Part shown: positions 23,856-33,700 of the stretch, one piece after another
How the letters are laid out: every line of letters starts with the position of its first letter
Position numbering within the stretch: the stretch's first letter is position 1
Assembly (NCBI GenBank): GCA_013397115.1
Contig: VWZW01002568.1
Span: forward strand, 2,297,341 to 2,361,340
Source of the DNA: Edolisoma coerulescens
Taxonomy: Eukaryota > Chordata > Aves > Passeriformes > Campephagidae
Direction of reading: 5' to 3'
Length of the DNA: 64,000 nt
Made by a program: the position numbers and the translations under genes
The notes under the pieces: generated by a model
Seen by the model: only the letters and a program-made list of their open reading frames with translations
What the model was told of the DNA's origin: nothing
Databases searched by the model: none

Positions 23856-23856
23856 G

Positions 23857-24235
23857 GAATCCCAGAATGGTTTGGGTTGGAAGGGACATTAAAGACCGTC
23901 TCATTCCAAACCCCTTCCATGGGCAGGGACACCTTCCATTAAACCAGGTTGCTCAGCCTGGCCTTGGACACTTCCAGGGATGGTGCAGCCACAGCTTTTC
24001 TGGGCAGTCTGTGCCAGGGCCTCCCCACCCTCTCAGGGAAGAATTCCTTCCCAATATCCTATCTAACCCTGCCCTCTGGTAGTTTAAAACCACTGTCCCT
24101 TGTCCTGTCACTGCATACCCTTGTAAATGATCCCCTTTTGGCTCTCTTGGAGCCTCTTTAGCCACTGGAAGGGGCTGCAAGGACTTCCCAACGCCTTCTC
24201 TTCTCCATGCTGAACATCCTCAGCTCTCCCAGCCT
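23857..24235 (-). repeat. CR1 LINE fragment (minus)
   Basis: AATCCCAGAATGGTTTGGG, 'gggacattaaagacc', 'tccatgggcagggacacc', 'ctcagggaagaattccttcc', 'ccactggaaggggctgcaagg', ending near 'ctcagctctcccagcctg'. Confidence 0.9.
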
Positions 24236-24743
24236 GTTATCTTTACAGGCTGTGCACAGGGCACTCTGCCACACAGCCTTGTCACAAATTTCCTGTCACT
24301 CTCCTTAGGGATGATCCTTGGCACATGGAGGCAAATTTCCTTCTCTGAGACAGGCCCCGTTCCCTGTTAAATGCTGCCTGGATATTGCAGCTTGAAAAAT
24401 CAGAGTGAGGGCTTGATCAGAGACCCACACCTGGCTCTGAGTCAGCCCTCACACCAGCAGCTTTGCCGCCCTCCAGATCCTGCTCTTCCAGCCCTGCTTG
24501 GCCTTCAGTCCATTATTTTCCTTTCTAAGCTCATCAGCCTCGTTTTTTATCTCCCACCGTCTGGCTTTCTTCTCTCTCCCACACCATGCTCAGACAGACG
24601 GTCTGGCTGCGTTTCTCCCTGCTTAACTTCTGCTTACAAAACCCTCGGATCTGCTGCCTGCCCTTGGATCACAGCCTGGCTTGGCTGGTGTACTGCTGAT
24701 AAAGAGAACAAAGCAGAGATGTACAAAACCCGCTTTTTTTTCA

Positions 24744-24925
24744 TCGAATCCTAGAAGGTTTGGGTTGGAAGGGACCTTCAAGATAATCTCATTCCAACCC
24801 CTCTGCCATGGGCAGGGACACCTTCCACTAGACCAGGTTTTTCCCCAGTCCTGTCCAACCTGGCCCTGAACACTTCCAGGGATGGGGAATCCACTTCTTT
24901 TGTGGAATCCACAACTTCTGTAGGC
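24744..24925 (-). repeat. CR1 LINE 3' end (minus)
   Basis: ATCGAATCCTAGAAGGTTTGG, 'gggaccttcaagataatctc', 'tgccatgggcagggacacc', then 'aacacttccagggatgggg'. Truncated right of about 24925. Confidence 0.9.
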
Positions 24926-25320
24926 AACAAACAACATCTGTTTTCCATGGTGATGGATTTAGCTCTGTTTTCTCTCTCATGTTTGAAGTGACTTTTGCAC
25001 AATCACCTTTCCCTTGATGGTATCCCTGATGCTTCTTTTGCCCTTTCCTCCAGAAATAAAAACCATGTTTGAAAGAGGGGGATTATATCAATGCTACATA
25101 TGAAAAATACACTATTTCACAACTGTATATATTTTTATACATGTATATACACATCATTAACCAGCACAACCACTTCTGTTAAAACATTTCAATCACTCCA
25201 GGTATGGATTTGTCCCTTCACAGCTACTCCTCACCCTGGGCACTGCACAGGGGAGGGAAAACTCCCGAAAAAGAAGCGGTCCAGATGCCACCACCCGTTT
25301 TGGAGGCCAAGATATTTTAA

Positions 25321-25437
25321 TGTGAGGGGGTTATGAGGGGCTACGAGGGAGACAGGAGGAGCTATGAGGAGGCTCTGAGGGGGATATGAAAGGCTGTGAA
25401 TGGGATACGAGTGGACTATGAGGGGCTGTGAGGAGAA
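25321..25437. repeat. Degenerate CTATGAGGGG minisatellite
   Basis: About eight imperfect units of a 'gctatgagggg' type (ggttatgaggggctacgaggg, gctatgaggaggctctgaggg, ggactatgaggggctgtgagg). It leads directly towards the second gap. Confidence 0.7.
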
Positions 25438-25479
25438 AATCCTTAATAAAGCAGGATTAACGCTTTCCACAGCTTTTTT

Positions 25480-25990
25480 CCACGCTGCGCGGGCCGGACT
25501 CCCCTCACAGGGGCGGGGGGGGGNNNNNNNNNNNNNNNNNNNNNNNNNNNNNNNNNNNNNNNNNNNNNNNNNNNNNNNNNNNNNNNNNNNNNNNNNNNNN
25601 NNNNNNNNNNNNNNNNNNNNNNNNNNNNNNNNNNNNNNNNNNNNNNNNNNNNNNNNNNNNNNNNNNNNNNNNNNNNNNNNNNNNNNNNNNNNNNNNNNNN
25701 NNNNNNNNNNNNNNNNNNNNNNNNNNNNNNNNNNNNNNNNNNNNNNNNNNNNNNNNNNNNNNNNNNNNNNNNNNNNNNNNNNNNNNNNNNNNNNNNNNNN
25801 NNNNNNNNNNNNNNNNNNNNNNNNNNNNNNNNNNNNNNNNNNNNNNNNNNNNNNNNNNNNNNCGCCCACTGTACCCCTGCTGTACCCCCTCCCCACGGGA
25901 GTCCCCCCGCATCAAGGTGGGCTGGCCTGGCGGGTGCCCCCCTGAGAGGCGCCCTCAGAACGGGCCTCTGCACCCTCCCACACCCGCTCC
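25480..25990. promoter_or_regulatory. EFHC1: GC-rich tract with a gap, candidate EFHC1 promoter and exon 1
   Basis: CpG-containing, G-run sequence surrounds the second gap (ctgcgcgggccggac on the left, cccccgcatcaagg and gaggcgccc on the right). It is the only GC-rich island between PAQR8 and the first EFHC1 exon that I can see. EFHC1 orthologues have a short first coding exon of about 20 codons; I could not find it in the sequenced bases from 25863 to 30774, so it may lie in the gap. Only position and composition support this. Confidence 0.4.
25524..25862. other. Assembly gap (339 N)
   Basis: A run of N preceded by a G-homopolymer (GGGGCGGGGGGGGG). G-runs of this kind commonly break short-read assemblies, so real sequence is probably missing. 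Confidence 1.
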
Positions 25991-26009
25991 AGGTGGTACC
26001 TGGTACCTC

Positions 26010-26097
26010 CTGAAGACGCTCTCTGGGAATCTGGTACTCCCTCAGACCTTCCTCTAAATCCGCGGGAGGCTTGGGACCCCTAAACTCGGCAATGTGC
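26010..26097. repeat. Outlying copy of the CTGGTACTCCCT satellite unit
   Basis: It matches 15745-15840 (tctgggaatctggtactccctcagac) and, like it, is directly followed by an inverted CR1 tail. It lies about 600 bases left of the main array. Confidence 0.75.
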
Positions 26098-26645
26098 ATA
26101 GAATTGTGGAATAGTTTGGGTTAGAAGATAAATGGTTTGGGCTAGAACACATTAAAGACCATCTCATTCCACCCCCTGCCATGGGCAGGGACACCTCCCA
26201 CTAGCCCAGGTTGCTCCAAGCCGCGTCCAACCTGGCCTTGGGCACTTCCAAGGATGGGGCAGCCACAGCTTCTCTGGGCACCCTGTGCCAGGGCCTCCCC
26301 ACCCTCACAGGGAGCAATTCCTTCCCAATATCCCATCTAACCCCACCCTGTGGCAGTGGGAAGCCATTCCTTCTTGTCCTGGAACTCTATCCCTTGTCCC
26401 AAGTCCCTCTCCAGCTCTCCTGGAGTCCCTTTAGGCTCTTGAAGGGGCTCTGAGGTCTCCCTGGAGCCTTCCTTTCTCCAGGGGAACACCCCCAGCTCTT
26501 CCAGCCTGGCTCCAGAGCAGAGATTCCCCAGCTCTCGGAGCATCTCCGTGGTTTCCTCTGGGCTTGCTCCAACAGATCCATGCATTTCTTGTGTTTTGGG
26601 CTCCAGACCTGGATGCAGCACTGCAGGTGGGGTTTCACAAGAGCA
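26098..26645 (-). repeat. CR1 LINE fragment (minus)
   Basis: ATAGAATTGTGGAATAGTTTG, with a short internal duplication of the 'atggtttgggctaga' block near 26130, then the full series of inverted CR1 blocks to 'tgcaggtggggtttcac'. It separates an outlying satellite copy from the main satellite array. Confidence 0.9.
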
Positions 26646-26689
26646 GAGAAGAGGGAGAGACAATTCCTCCAGGGAACATGTTACCCTCC

Positions 26690-28060
26690 AAATGCATCCC
26701 AAGGGAACCTCATGTTCCCTCAGACCATCCTCTGACTTCCCCAAGAGGCCTGGTACCTCCTGAATTCACCAAATATCCCTGAGACAGCTTGGTGTCCTTT
26801 GAACCCATGTCCTGGGAACCTCAAACTCACCAGGCCCTGGTACCCTGGACATGTCCCCCAAAGAACCTGGTGCTCTGTAAACTCATTTGATGCTCCCCAG
26901 CAGATTTAATGTCCACTTAACTCTGCCCCAGGGACTTGGTGTTTCCCAAACCCACCAAATACCTACTGGATTCACTTCTGGGGGATCTGAATGCTGTGTA
27001 GCCACCTGGTATCCCCTGATCCCACCCAAAGCAGACCTGGTACTCCCTAAATTCTTCCAATGTTACTGAACGTTGCAATCTGTTCCCAAGGGACCAAGTA
27101 TCCCTGAGCCAACTTTCCAGGGGACTTGGTGCTTTTAATCTTGTCCCCAAGGAATCCATTGCATCATGTACCCATCTTACAACCCTGAATTTGTCCTGAT
27201 AGCTTTGGAGAGAGACACACACAGCCCTCCTCCCCCTCATTTGTGAGCCGCATTTGAAATTCCAAAAGCTTTTTCCATAACTGTGGAACTACTGTCTGCA
27301 AACTCACCCCTTTAAATATCCAGTTCTCCTGAATCCATCCAATAATTCCCCCACCAGTTCATGAGATACCCCAAGGGAAATCTGCAAACTCAATTTGCAG
27401 TCCTGAAACCTGATTCCCTCAGGAAAATGCTGTTTCTCTGAACCATCTGGGTTTTCCCAAAGCGAAGTGTTCTGAACCTTCAACTCATTCTTATACTGTC
27501 CTGAACCAAGTTCCTTAAATTCACCTGATACCTCCTCAACTGGATATACCCAGGAGAACCAACATAATCCAAACCTCGAGCATTCCTCCACTGGGAATTA
27601 ATCCCCTAAATCATCCCAATATAGTTATTTTCTGGACATAATTTATCTATAAGATAGATACACCTTGAAGTCACCAGTCTCATTGGCAATCAACACCTTC
27701 CTGATAGCCCTTACTCCAAAGCTCTGAGACTTCCAAAACTGCTCTCCTGGTGTTTCCTGGAGAACTGAATCCTTGACAGTCCAGGTCTGGAACCTGATAT
27801 CGTGGTGAGAGAACTGATATCCCACCACAGAACTGGTACCACCACAGCTTCAAGGATCATCCCCAGGAAGTGACACACTCTCAGCTGCTCCCAGGTTCCA
27901 TGGAAGAAGCAGTCTCATCCTTATCCTCTGCACCTCATACCTAAAGGAGGAAGCAACCTTTCCTTTTCCCTATCCAATGCTCATGGCTCTAAGGACCTGA
28001 TAACCCCAAATCCTCCCAATACCCTCTTTAGGAACTGGTACCACAGAGAACTGATGCTTC
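26690..28060. repeat. Strongly diverged tandem array, unit about 35-45 bases
   Basis: The array repeats variations of 'cctggtacctcctgaattcacc' followed by 'aaatatccctgag': for example 'acctggtatcccctgatcccaccc' near 27022, 'acctggtactccctaaattcttcc' near 27036, 'cttggtgtttcccaaacccacc' near 26936, 'ctgataccccaaatcctccc' type units near 28000. Copies share a CTGGTA/TTGGTG start, a CCCTRAA core and a CCAATA-like end, and are too diverged to be young. I see no coding content. The family name is unknown to me. Confidence 0.75.
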
Positions 28061-28205
28061 CAGTTATTTCTCTGATATACTAAAAAAATCCCACAAAAAG
28101 CCAAAAAAGGAATTTGGGCACACCAGGGATTTACAGCCTCCCTGGAGAGCATCTTTAACAGGAGACATTCCTGGCTGCATTCAGCTTCATACATAAAAAT
28201 TACTT

Positions 28206-28335
28206 GTCACAGAATCATAGAATGGTTTGGGTTGAAGGGACCTTAAAGATCATCTTGTTCCACCCCCCTGCCGTGGGCAGGGACACCTTCCACAGACCAG
28301 AATGCTCCAAGCCCATCCAACCTGGCCTAAATCAG
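28206..28335 (-). repeat. CR1 LINE 3' end (minus)
   Basis: CACAGAATCATAGAATGG, 'gggttgaagggaccttaaag', 'cctgccgtgggcagggacacc', truncated after 'catccaacctggcc'. Confidence 0.92.
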
Positions 28336-29489
28336 TGACAACTGAGTTCTTCAGTAGTAAATAGAGTAAATTACTCATAACAGATAATCATGCAGTAATA
28401 AAGGTTATCTCAGAATTATTATCAGATAAAAATATTTCCTTGAAATCATTTATAACATCTTGGGAATCTGCGATTTTCCACTCTATAAGACTGGCATCAC
28501 AATACTTGGTTTCCCAGTGTATGCTGAGAAGTTCTGAATGAAACCTCTGTTCAAATAAAGTGTTGTTACTGCTTATTGCTCACGGGACAGGGGGACAGAC
28601 ACTGGGAGAGGGAATGGTGTTTGTGTGAAGTGTTACAGACTTGGCAAAGAGAAGGACTTAATTCAGTGGAATTTCTTCAGATAAACACTGGCATCGACTG
28701 AGATTAGGAGTTTACATTCTGGGCTTTCCCTTTTAAATTTGCATTGGTCACCTGATCCTGTGAGTTGTTATCTGGCATCCAGGCTCACTTTGGGAGAGCT
28801 TATCCACTCAGGAGCTTTATGAATCTATGAGGTGCTTTCTTCAGGCAAATGTGGGCTCCTAAAAGCCTGTACACTTCTGACAAACGCTGATACTGCTCAA
28901 ATTAAAGACAAACCTCCTGGTTTTCCTTGAATATTTTTCCCACAGCTTTCCCTTGGTATTTATTTAACAGAAGGAAGTGGCAGTTCTGGGGCAGTTTATA
29001 AGATGTTCTGCTAACATGTGTTCAGATAAATCTTGTTTTCACCCATTTTCCTCACTGCTCTCTCCATTGCAAGATCTATAGTAGCTGTTTAAAGAGAAAA
29101 CAGGGAATTACGTGGAATTCAAGTGGGGCCTTGAAGGTATAAATAAGATTAGAGGCTTAACCATGAGGGGTGAGGGAGGGGGTGGAGAAGAAGCAGTTTG
29201 CATGCCTCAGGTTGCACTGACTGCAAGTCTGGGGCTGGAAAAGGAGCTGAAGCTTGTTCTCTCAGCACTAGAAATGCGTACAACTCTGTTTTACTTGGCA
29301 AGAGTCAAGAGGTTTTATTGTCAGGGACTCATAATTTCCCCTGCTTTCTCTGGAGCATTAAGTGTTGAAAGCCCAGTGGGACCAGGCAGGCTCTCAGAGT
29401 GCAGGTGAGGTACCACGTGTGGTGGAGCACTTTGATGTCACTCAACTCTGACCTTGCTCTTCAGTGGTGAAGAGCAGGACTAGCTGACA
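28336..29489. other. Region upstream of EFHC1 exon 2, no gene recognised
   Basis: AT-rich single-copy sequence. If EFHC1 starts in the GC-rich tract near 25.5-26 kb, this is its first intron. A 98-codon frame at 29112-29408 has no family resemblance and no splice context. Confidence 0.4.
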
Positions 29490-30176
29490 GAGATCAGGTC
29501 CTGTGCACAGCTCTGATTGAATGCAGCCCTGGGAGAAGGACTTGGGGCTGCTGATGGGTGAGAGGCTGGGACCCAGAAACACCCCCCATGTCCTGGGCTG
29601 ATCCCCCAGTGTGGGCAGCAGGGCAGGGGGGGATTCTGCCCCTCTGCCCCCCTCAGGTGGGACCCCACCTGCAGAGCTACCTCCAGATCTGGGGTCCTCA
29701 GCATAAATAGAACATGGAGCTGCTGGAGCAAATCCAGAGGAGGCCACGGAGATGCTCCAAGGCCTGGAGCCCCTCTGCTCTGGAGCCAGGCTGGGAGAGC
29801 TGGGGGTATTCACCTGGAGAAGAGAAGGCTCCAAGGAGACCTCAGAGCCCTTTCCAGTGCCTGAAGGGGCTCCATGAAAGATGGGACAAACTTTAGCAGG
29901 GCCTGTAGCAATAGGACAAGGGGTGATGGTTTAAAACTCAAAGAAGCTTAATTTAGACTAGATAAAAGGAAGAAGTTTTTTACAGAGAGAGTGGTGAGGC
30001 CTGGCACAGGTTGCCCAGAGAAGTTGTGGCTGCTTCTTCCCTGCAAGTGTCCAAGGCCAGGTTGGACAGGGCTTGGAGCAACCTGGGATAGTGAAAGGTG
30101 TCCCTGCCCATGGCACAGGGTGGAACAAGATAATCTTTAATGTCCCTTCCAACCCAAACTCTTCTATGATTCTGTG
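29490..30176 (+). repeat. CR1 LINE 3' fragment (plus), nearly continuous
   Basis: Sense CR1: 'ctgggagaaggacttggggctgctg', 'gtgggcagcagggcaggg', 'cacggagatgctccaagg', 'ggagaagagaaggctcc', 'ataaaaggaagaagttttttacagagag', 'tggagcaacctgggatag', ending in TTCTATGATTCTGTG near 30175. At nearly 700 bases it is the longest well-preserved single CR1 copy in the window. Confidence 0.92.
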
Positions 30177-30718
30177 TAGAGAGGTGATAAAACAACGAAT
30201 GTGCTTTTGTACATTTCATAATTGCAGTTCTGTGAGCGTGACACGCCTTGATTTAACCCAGCAAAGAAAATCCTGTATCGTGCCCGGGGGAGAGTTAAGA
30301 AAATAAATAACAGTGGAACACACGGAGGGTGCACAACAGTCAAGGGAGAACCATAAGGCAGTAACTGAGGTCTCATAGTGCTCTGTACTGCTGACAAATA
30401 GGGTAGGGAACAAAGAGCTGGTGAGATAAATACCAGGGCAGATAAAGTGCTGACACACTGTTCTAGGCACTGAATATGGTGGCAGTCAGGAAATTCAGTG
30501 ATTTGGGTTCTTCCGGAGTCTGTGGCAGTGCGAGGATCTGAGTTCACTCTCGTGCTTCGTACATCCACCACTCACTGTTTTTTCTACTTCCTTAATCTAA
30601 GTGCAAAATCTGATTTTAAATAACTGCTGCAGTAATTTATAGTAAAATGCTGGGGATGTGTGTGGGGGGAGACATTCTTGATATTGCACTCTCTTACTGG
30701 ATTTTTTTGTGCTTCCAG

Positions 30719-30774
30719 TAGCTGCATCTACTAAATTCATGCAGTATTTTGATAGCTGGATTTCCTTCCAACAG
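30719..30774 (+). other. EFHC1: Alternative 5' extension of EFHC1 exon 2
   Basis: A second acceptor-like site (tttttttgtgcttccag) ends at 30718, 56 bases upstream of the acceptor I used. The interval is open in the EFHC1 frame and includes an in-frame ATG at 30739 (M-Q-Y-F-D-S-W-I-S-F-Q-Q before K-T-S-F-H-R). It could be an alternative exon start or initiator, or chance. Confidence 0.3.
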
Positions 30775-33700
30775 AAAACATCTTTTCATCGGTCCCAGAC
30801 ACTGGACTTCAAAAATGGATATGCCTTTTCCCGGCTGCCAAGAGAGGGGGTTGGCGGGGACACACTCTTTGCAAATCAGCTCTCTCAAGATGAATTAGAT
30901 GATTTATGCACCAAGGGATGCACGCTGACCTATGGGCATGTCAAGAGGTCTGCACCTTCCAGCTTCACTCCAGCATTCGTGGCTTATGACAAAAAGGTAT
31001 AAAGAAGCTGATTGCAGGAATATCGCAGGCCAAATTCGGAGACATAAAGAGTCAGCTCCAGGGTTCACGGGACTGCGTACAGCAGTTTTCAGATGCCAGA
31101 GCCCTTAGTCAGAGACAGCTGAATCCCAGACTGAAAGAGGCTTTCTTTGCTCAGGAGGAGGATTATAGTACGTAAACGATGTAAGACATTCCCTGCAAGT
31201 TACACTCGAGCATTTCCAGCAGGCTTTGGGAAAGAGGTTTGATTAGCTCTGAAAAGCTCCAGTTTATAAGCATTGCTCTGTAAGCCACAGCCCGGCTTTT
31301 TGTGTTTCCAAAACTATATTGAGGTTGTAACTGAGCTTTAACTGGAAAAGTCAGTGTGCAGTGGGAACCCTGGCAGCCTGTTTGACTGTGGTCTATCTAT
31401 TTATGCTTGTGTTGGTCAGCACAGCTTGTCACAGCCTGAACTGCTCCGTTAGTGCTTCCCGTGTTACATCTTGGTGATCGTATCAGACTGGGAGGTGGCT
31501 CTGTGTCTGCTCGGAGCAGTCCTGGGCTGACCCTTGGTTTTCTGTGTGCCAACATCCCAGGCTGCAACCCGCAGCCGTGGATGGAGCAGCCACTGCAGCT
31601 GGAGCTGCAGGGCTCGGGAGCTCAGCATGTGCAGGCTCCGCACGCTGCCAGCCCTGCCAGAGCTGTCTGCAGCCAGCCAGCCCTCAGCCCGGCTGTCACA
31701 CAGGCTGGGGAGCAGATGTGCCCTGTTAATTACTGAGGCTGTGCCTTCAGAGTAATGTAGATGTTGCTGTTTAATCTGTCAGGTCCTTCTCTGCCTCTTC
31801 CTTCAAGCCACCGGAGCAGCAGGGGCCCCGGTGCTGCTGGGGATGTCTCAGTCCCTTGTGGGGCACTCTGCTGACTGGTAGGAACTTGCTGGCTTTATCA
31901 TCCCTTAATTATCCAGGCCTCTGGGCTGATGTAGGCTGGGTATGCAGGGCCTGATTGGCCACCTACACCTTCTTAGGGGCATTGAATGATCTTGGAGGGA
32001 ATATTCCTCCTACTTCTGCCAAGCAGAGGGACTGGCTGATTAGTTCCCTTGTTTGCCCAGCACAAATCAGTTTTTGCTGTCAGTGCTGAATAGATGTGAC
32101 TTCAGATCACGGAATGGTTTGGGTTGGAAGGGACCTTAAAGATCATCTTGTTCCAGCCTCCCTGGTGTGGGCAGGGACACCTTCCACTAGACCAGGTTGC
32201 TCAGAGCCCCTCCAGCCTGGTCTTAAAATAATGACCTATTCAGATTTTAAAATCCTCAGATGTGGTTGAACTCTTTACTAAAATCTCTTGATAACTTCCC
32301 TCAATCAGGGCTGTAAAGCTGACAAATAAAGAGCCATGTGTGTCAGTAAAGTAGATTACTGTCAGCAGCCAAGCACCTGGTGGCAGGTGAAACAGCAGGT
32401 GATCAACAAGTAGGGAAAAGGCTGCATTTTTACACTTGTCTCATGCACACCAAATTTGCAAAAATCTTGGTAAAAGCCCTCCTGGTGCCTCTGCCATCAC
32501 TCACAGATTAGGCCGCTGTTGTCTTTGAAGATTTTGTAGAATCTAATCCAGTAATTTTACACCACCAAAGCAAATTACAAATAAATTTTTGGCCTTGATA
32601 GACTAATCACGGTGTTCCATTTGTTTCTTTCTCTCTCCCTTTGCTACATTGTCCCTTGGGCAGGTTTTGAAGTTCGATGCCTACTTCCAGGAGGAAGTTG
32701 CTATCTCTGCAGAGGAGCATTACCGGATCCGCCAAGTGGGCATCTACTACTACCTGGAAGATGACAGCATGTGTGTCATCGAGCCCAAGGTGAAGAACTC
32801 GGGTCTGGTTCAAGGCAAACTCATGAGACGCCACCGGGTGCCCAAGAATGAGCAGGGGGATTATTACCACTGGAAGGATCTGAACCTGGGCATCGACCTC
32901 ACCATGTACGGCAGGACCTACCGCCTGGTCAGCTGCGACTCCTTCACCAAGGTGTGTTGTGGGGAGAGCACTGACAGAAAGACTCCTGGGAACTACAGGA
33001 TTTTAATGACCTGTTAGAGTGCAGCAGTTTGCAGCTGTAGCTTTCGTGAAATGGGTGCTTGCAGTCTTTCATTTTGGTTTTTGTGTAGATTTCTTTCTTC
33101 AGGCCAAAGGAGAGTTCAGGGTATGACATTTGCTGAGGGCAGGTTAACTGCTCAGTATTTTTGCTCCAGGATTGCTGGCAGTCCATCCTTTGTCCTCAGG
33201 ACTACTCTTTACAACACAAATTCTAAGTTAATGTCTGGGCACTTTAACTGCTTAGAGTCCACATGAAATATTGTTCATACATGAGAGGGAAATTAGTGAT
33301 CCTGACTCTTTCCTGATTTAATTTTCCTCTGTTAAGAGCAGTGGAAGGGTAGCAAGCAGTAACTCTGCACACATCCCCAGCCGAGCCATGACCCATGGGT
33401 TGAGAATCATGGTATGAACTGACCTTTCTAAGAGAGCTTACTCATTGCCTGCTTTTCTATTTCTGGCTATTTCTGTGCCAGTAAATGAGATAATAACAAT
33501 CCAATAACAAGAAATAAGAATTACCAGTACACTGGTATCCTGCTGGGTTGTCCCCAATATAATCTCAGCCCTGGTCAGCTCCTATTCTTCCAGGCCAGGA
33601 GTTAGGATGCTCCAGGGAACCATTCCCAAGAGGTGAGTTACATGCAGTCAACCTGTCCTGGAGGCCGGGAGAGTTTAGATCCAGGCTTTTCCTTGCCAGT

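Noticed and set aside
25231..26099. Long frames across the second gap
   Set aside because: Most of their length is N; the rest is minisatellite and GC-rich DNA without family resemblance.
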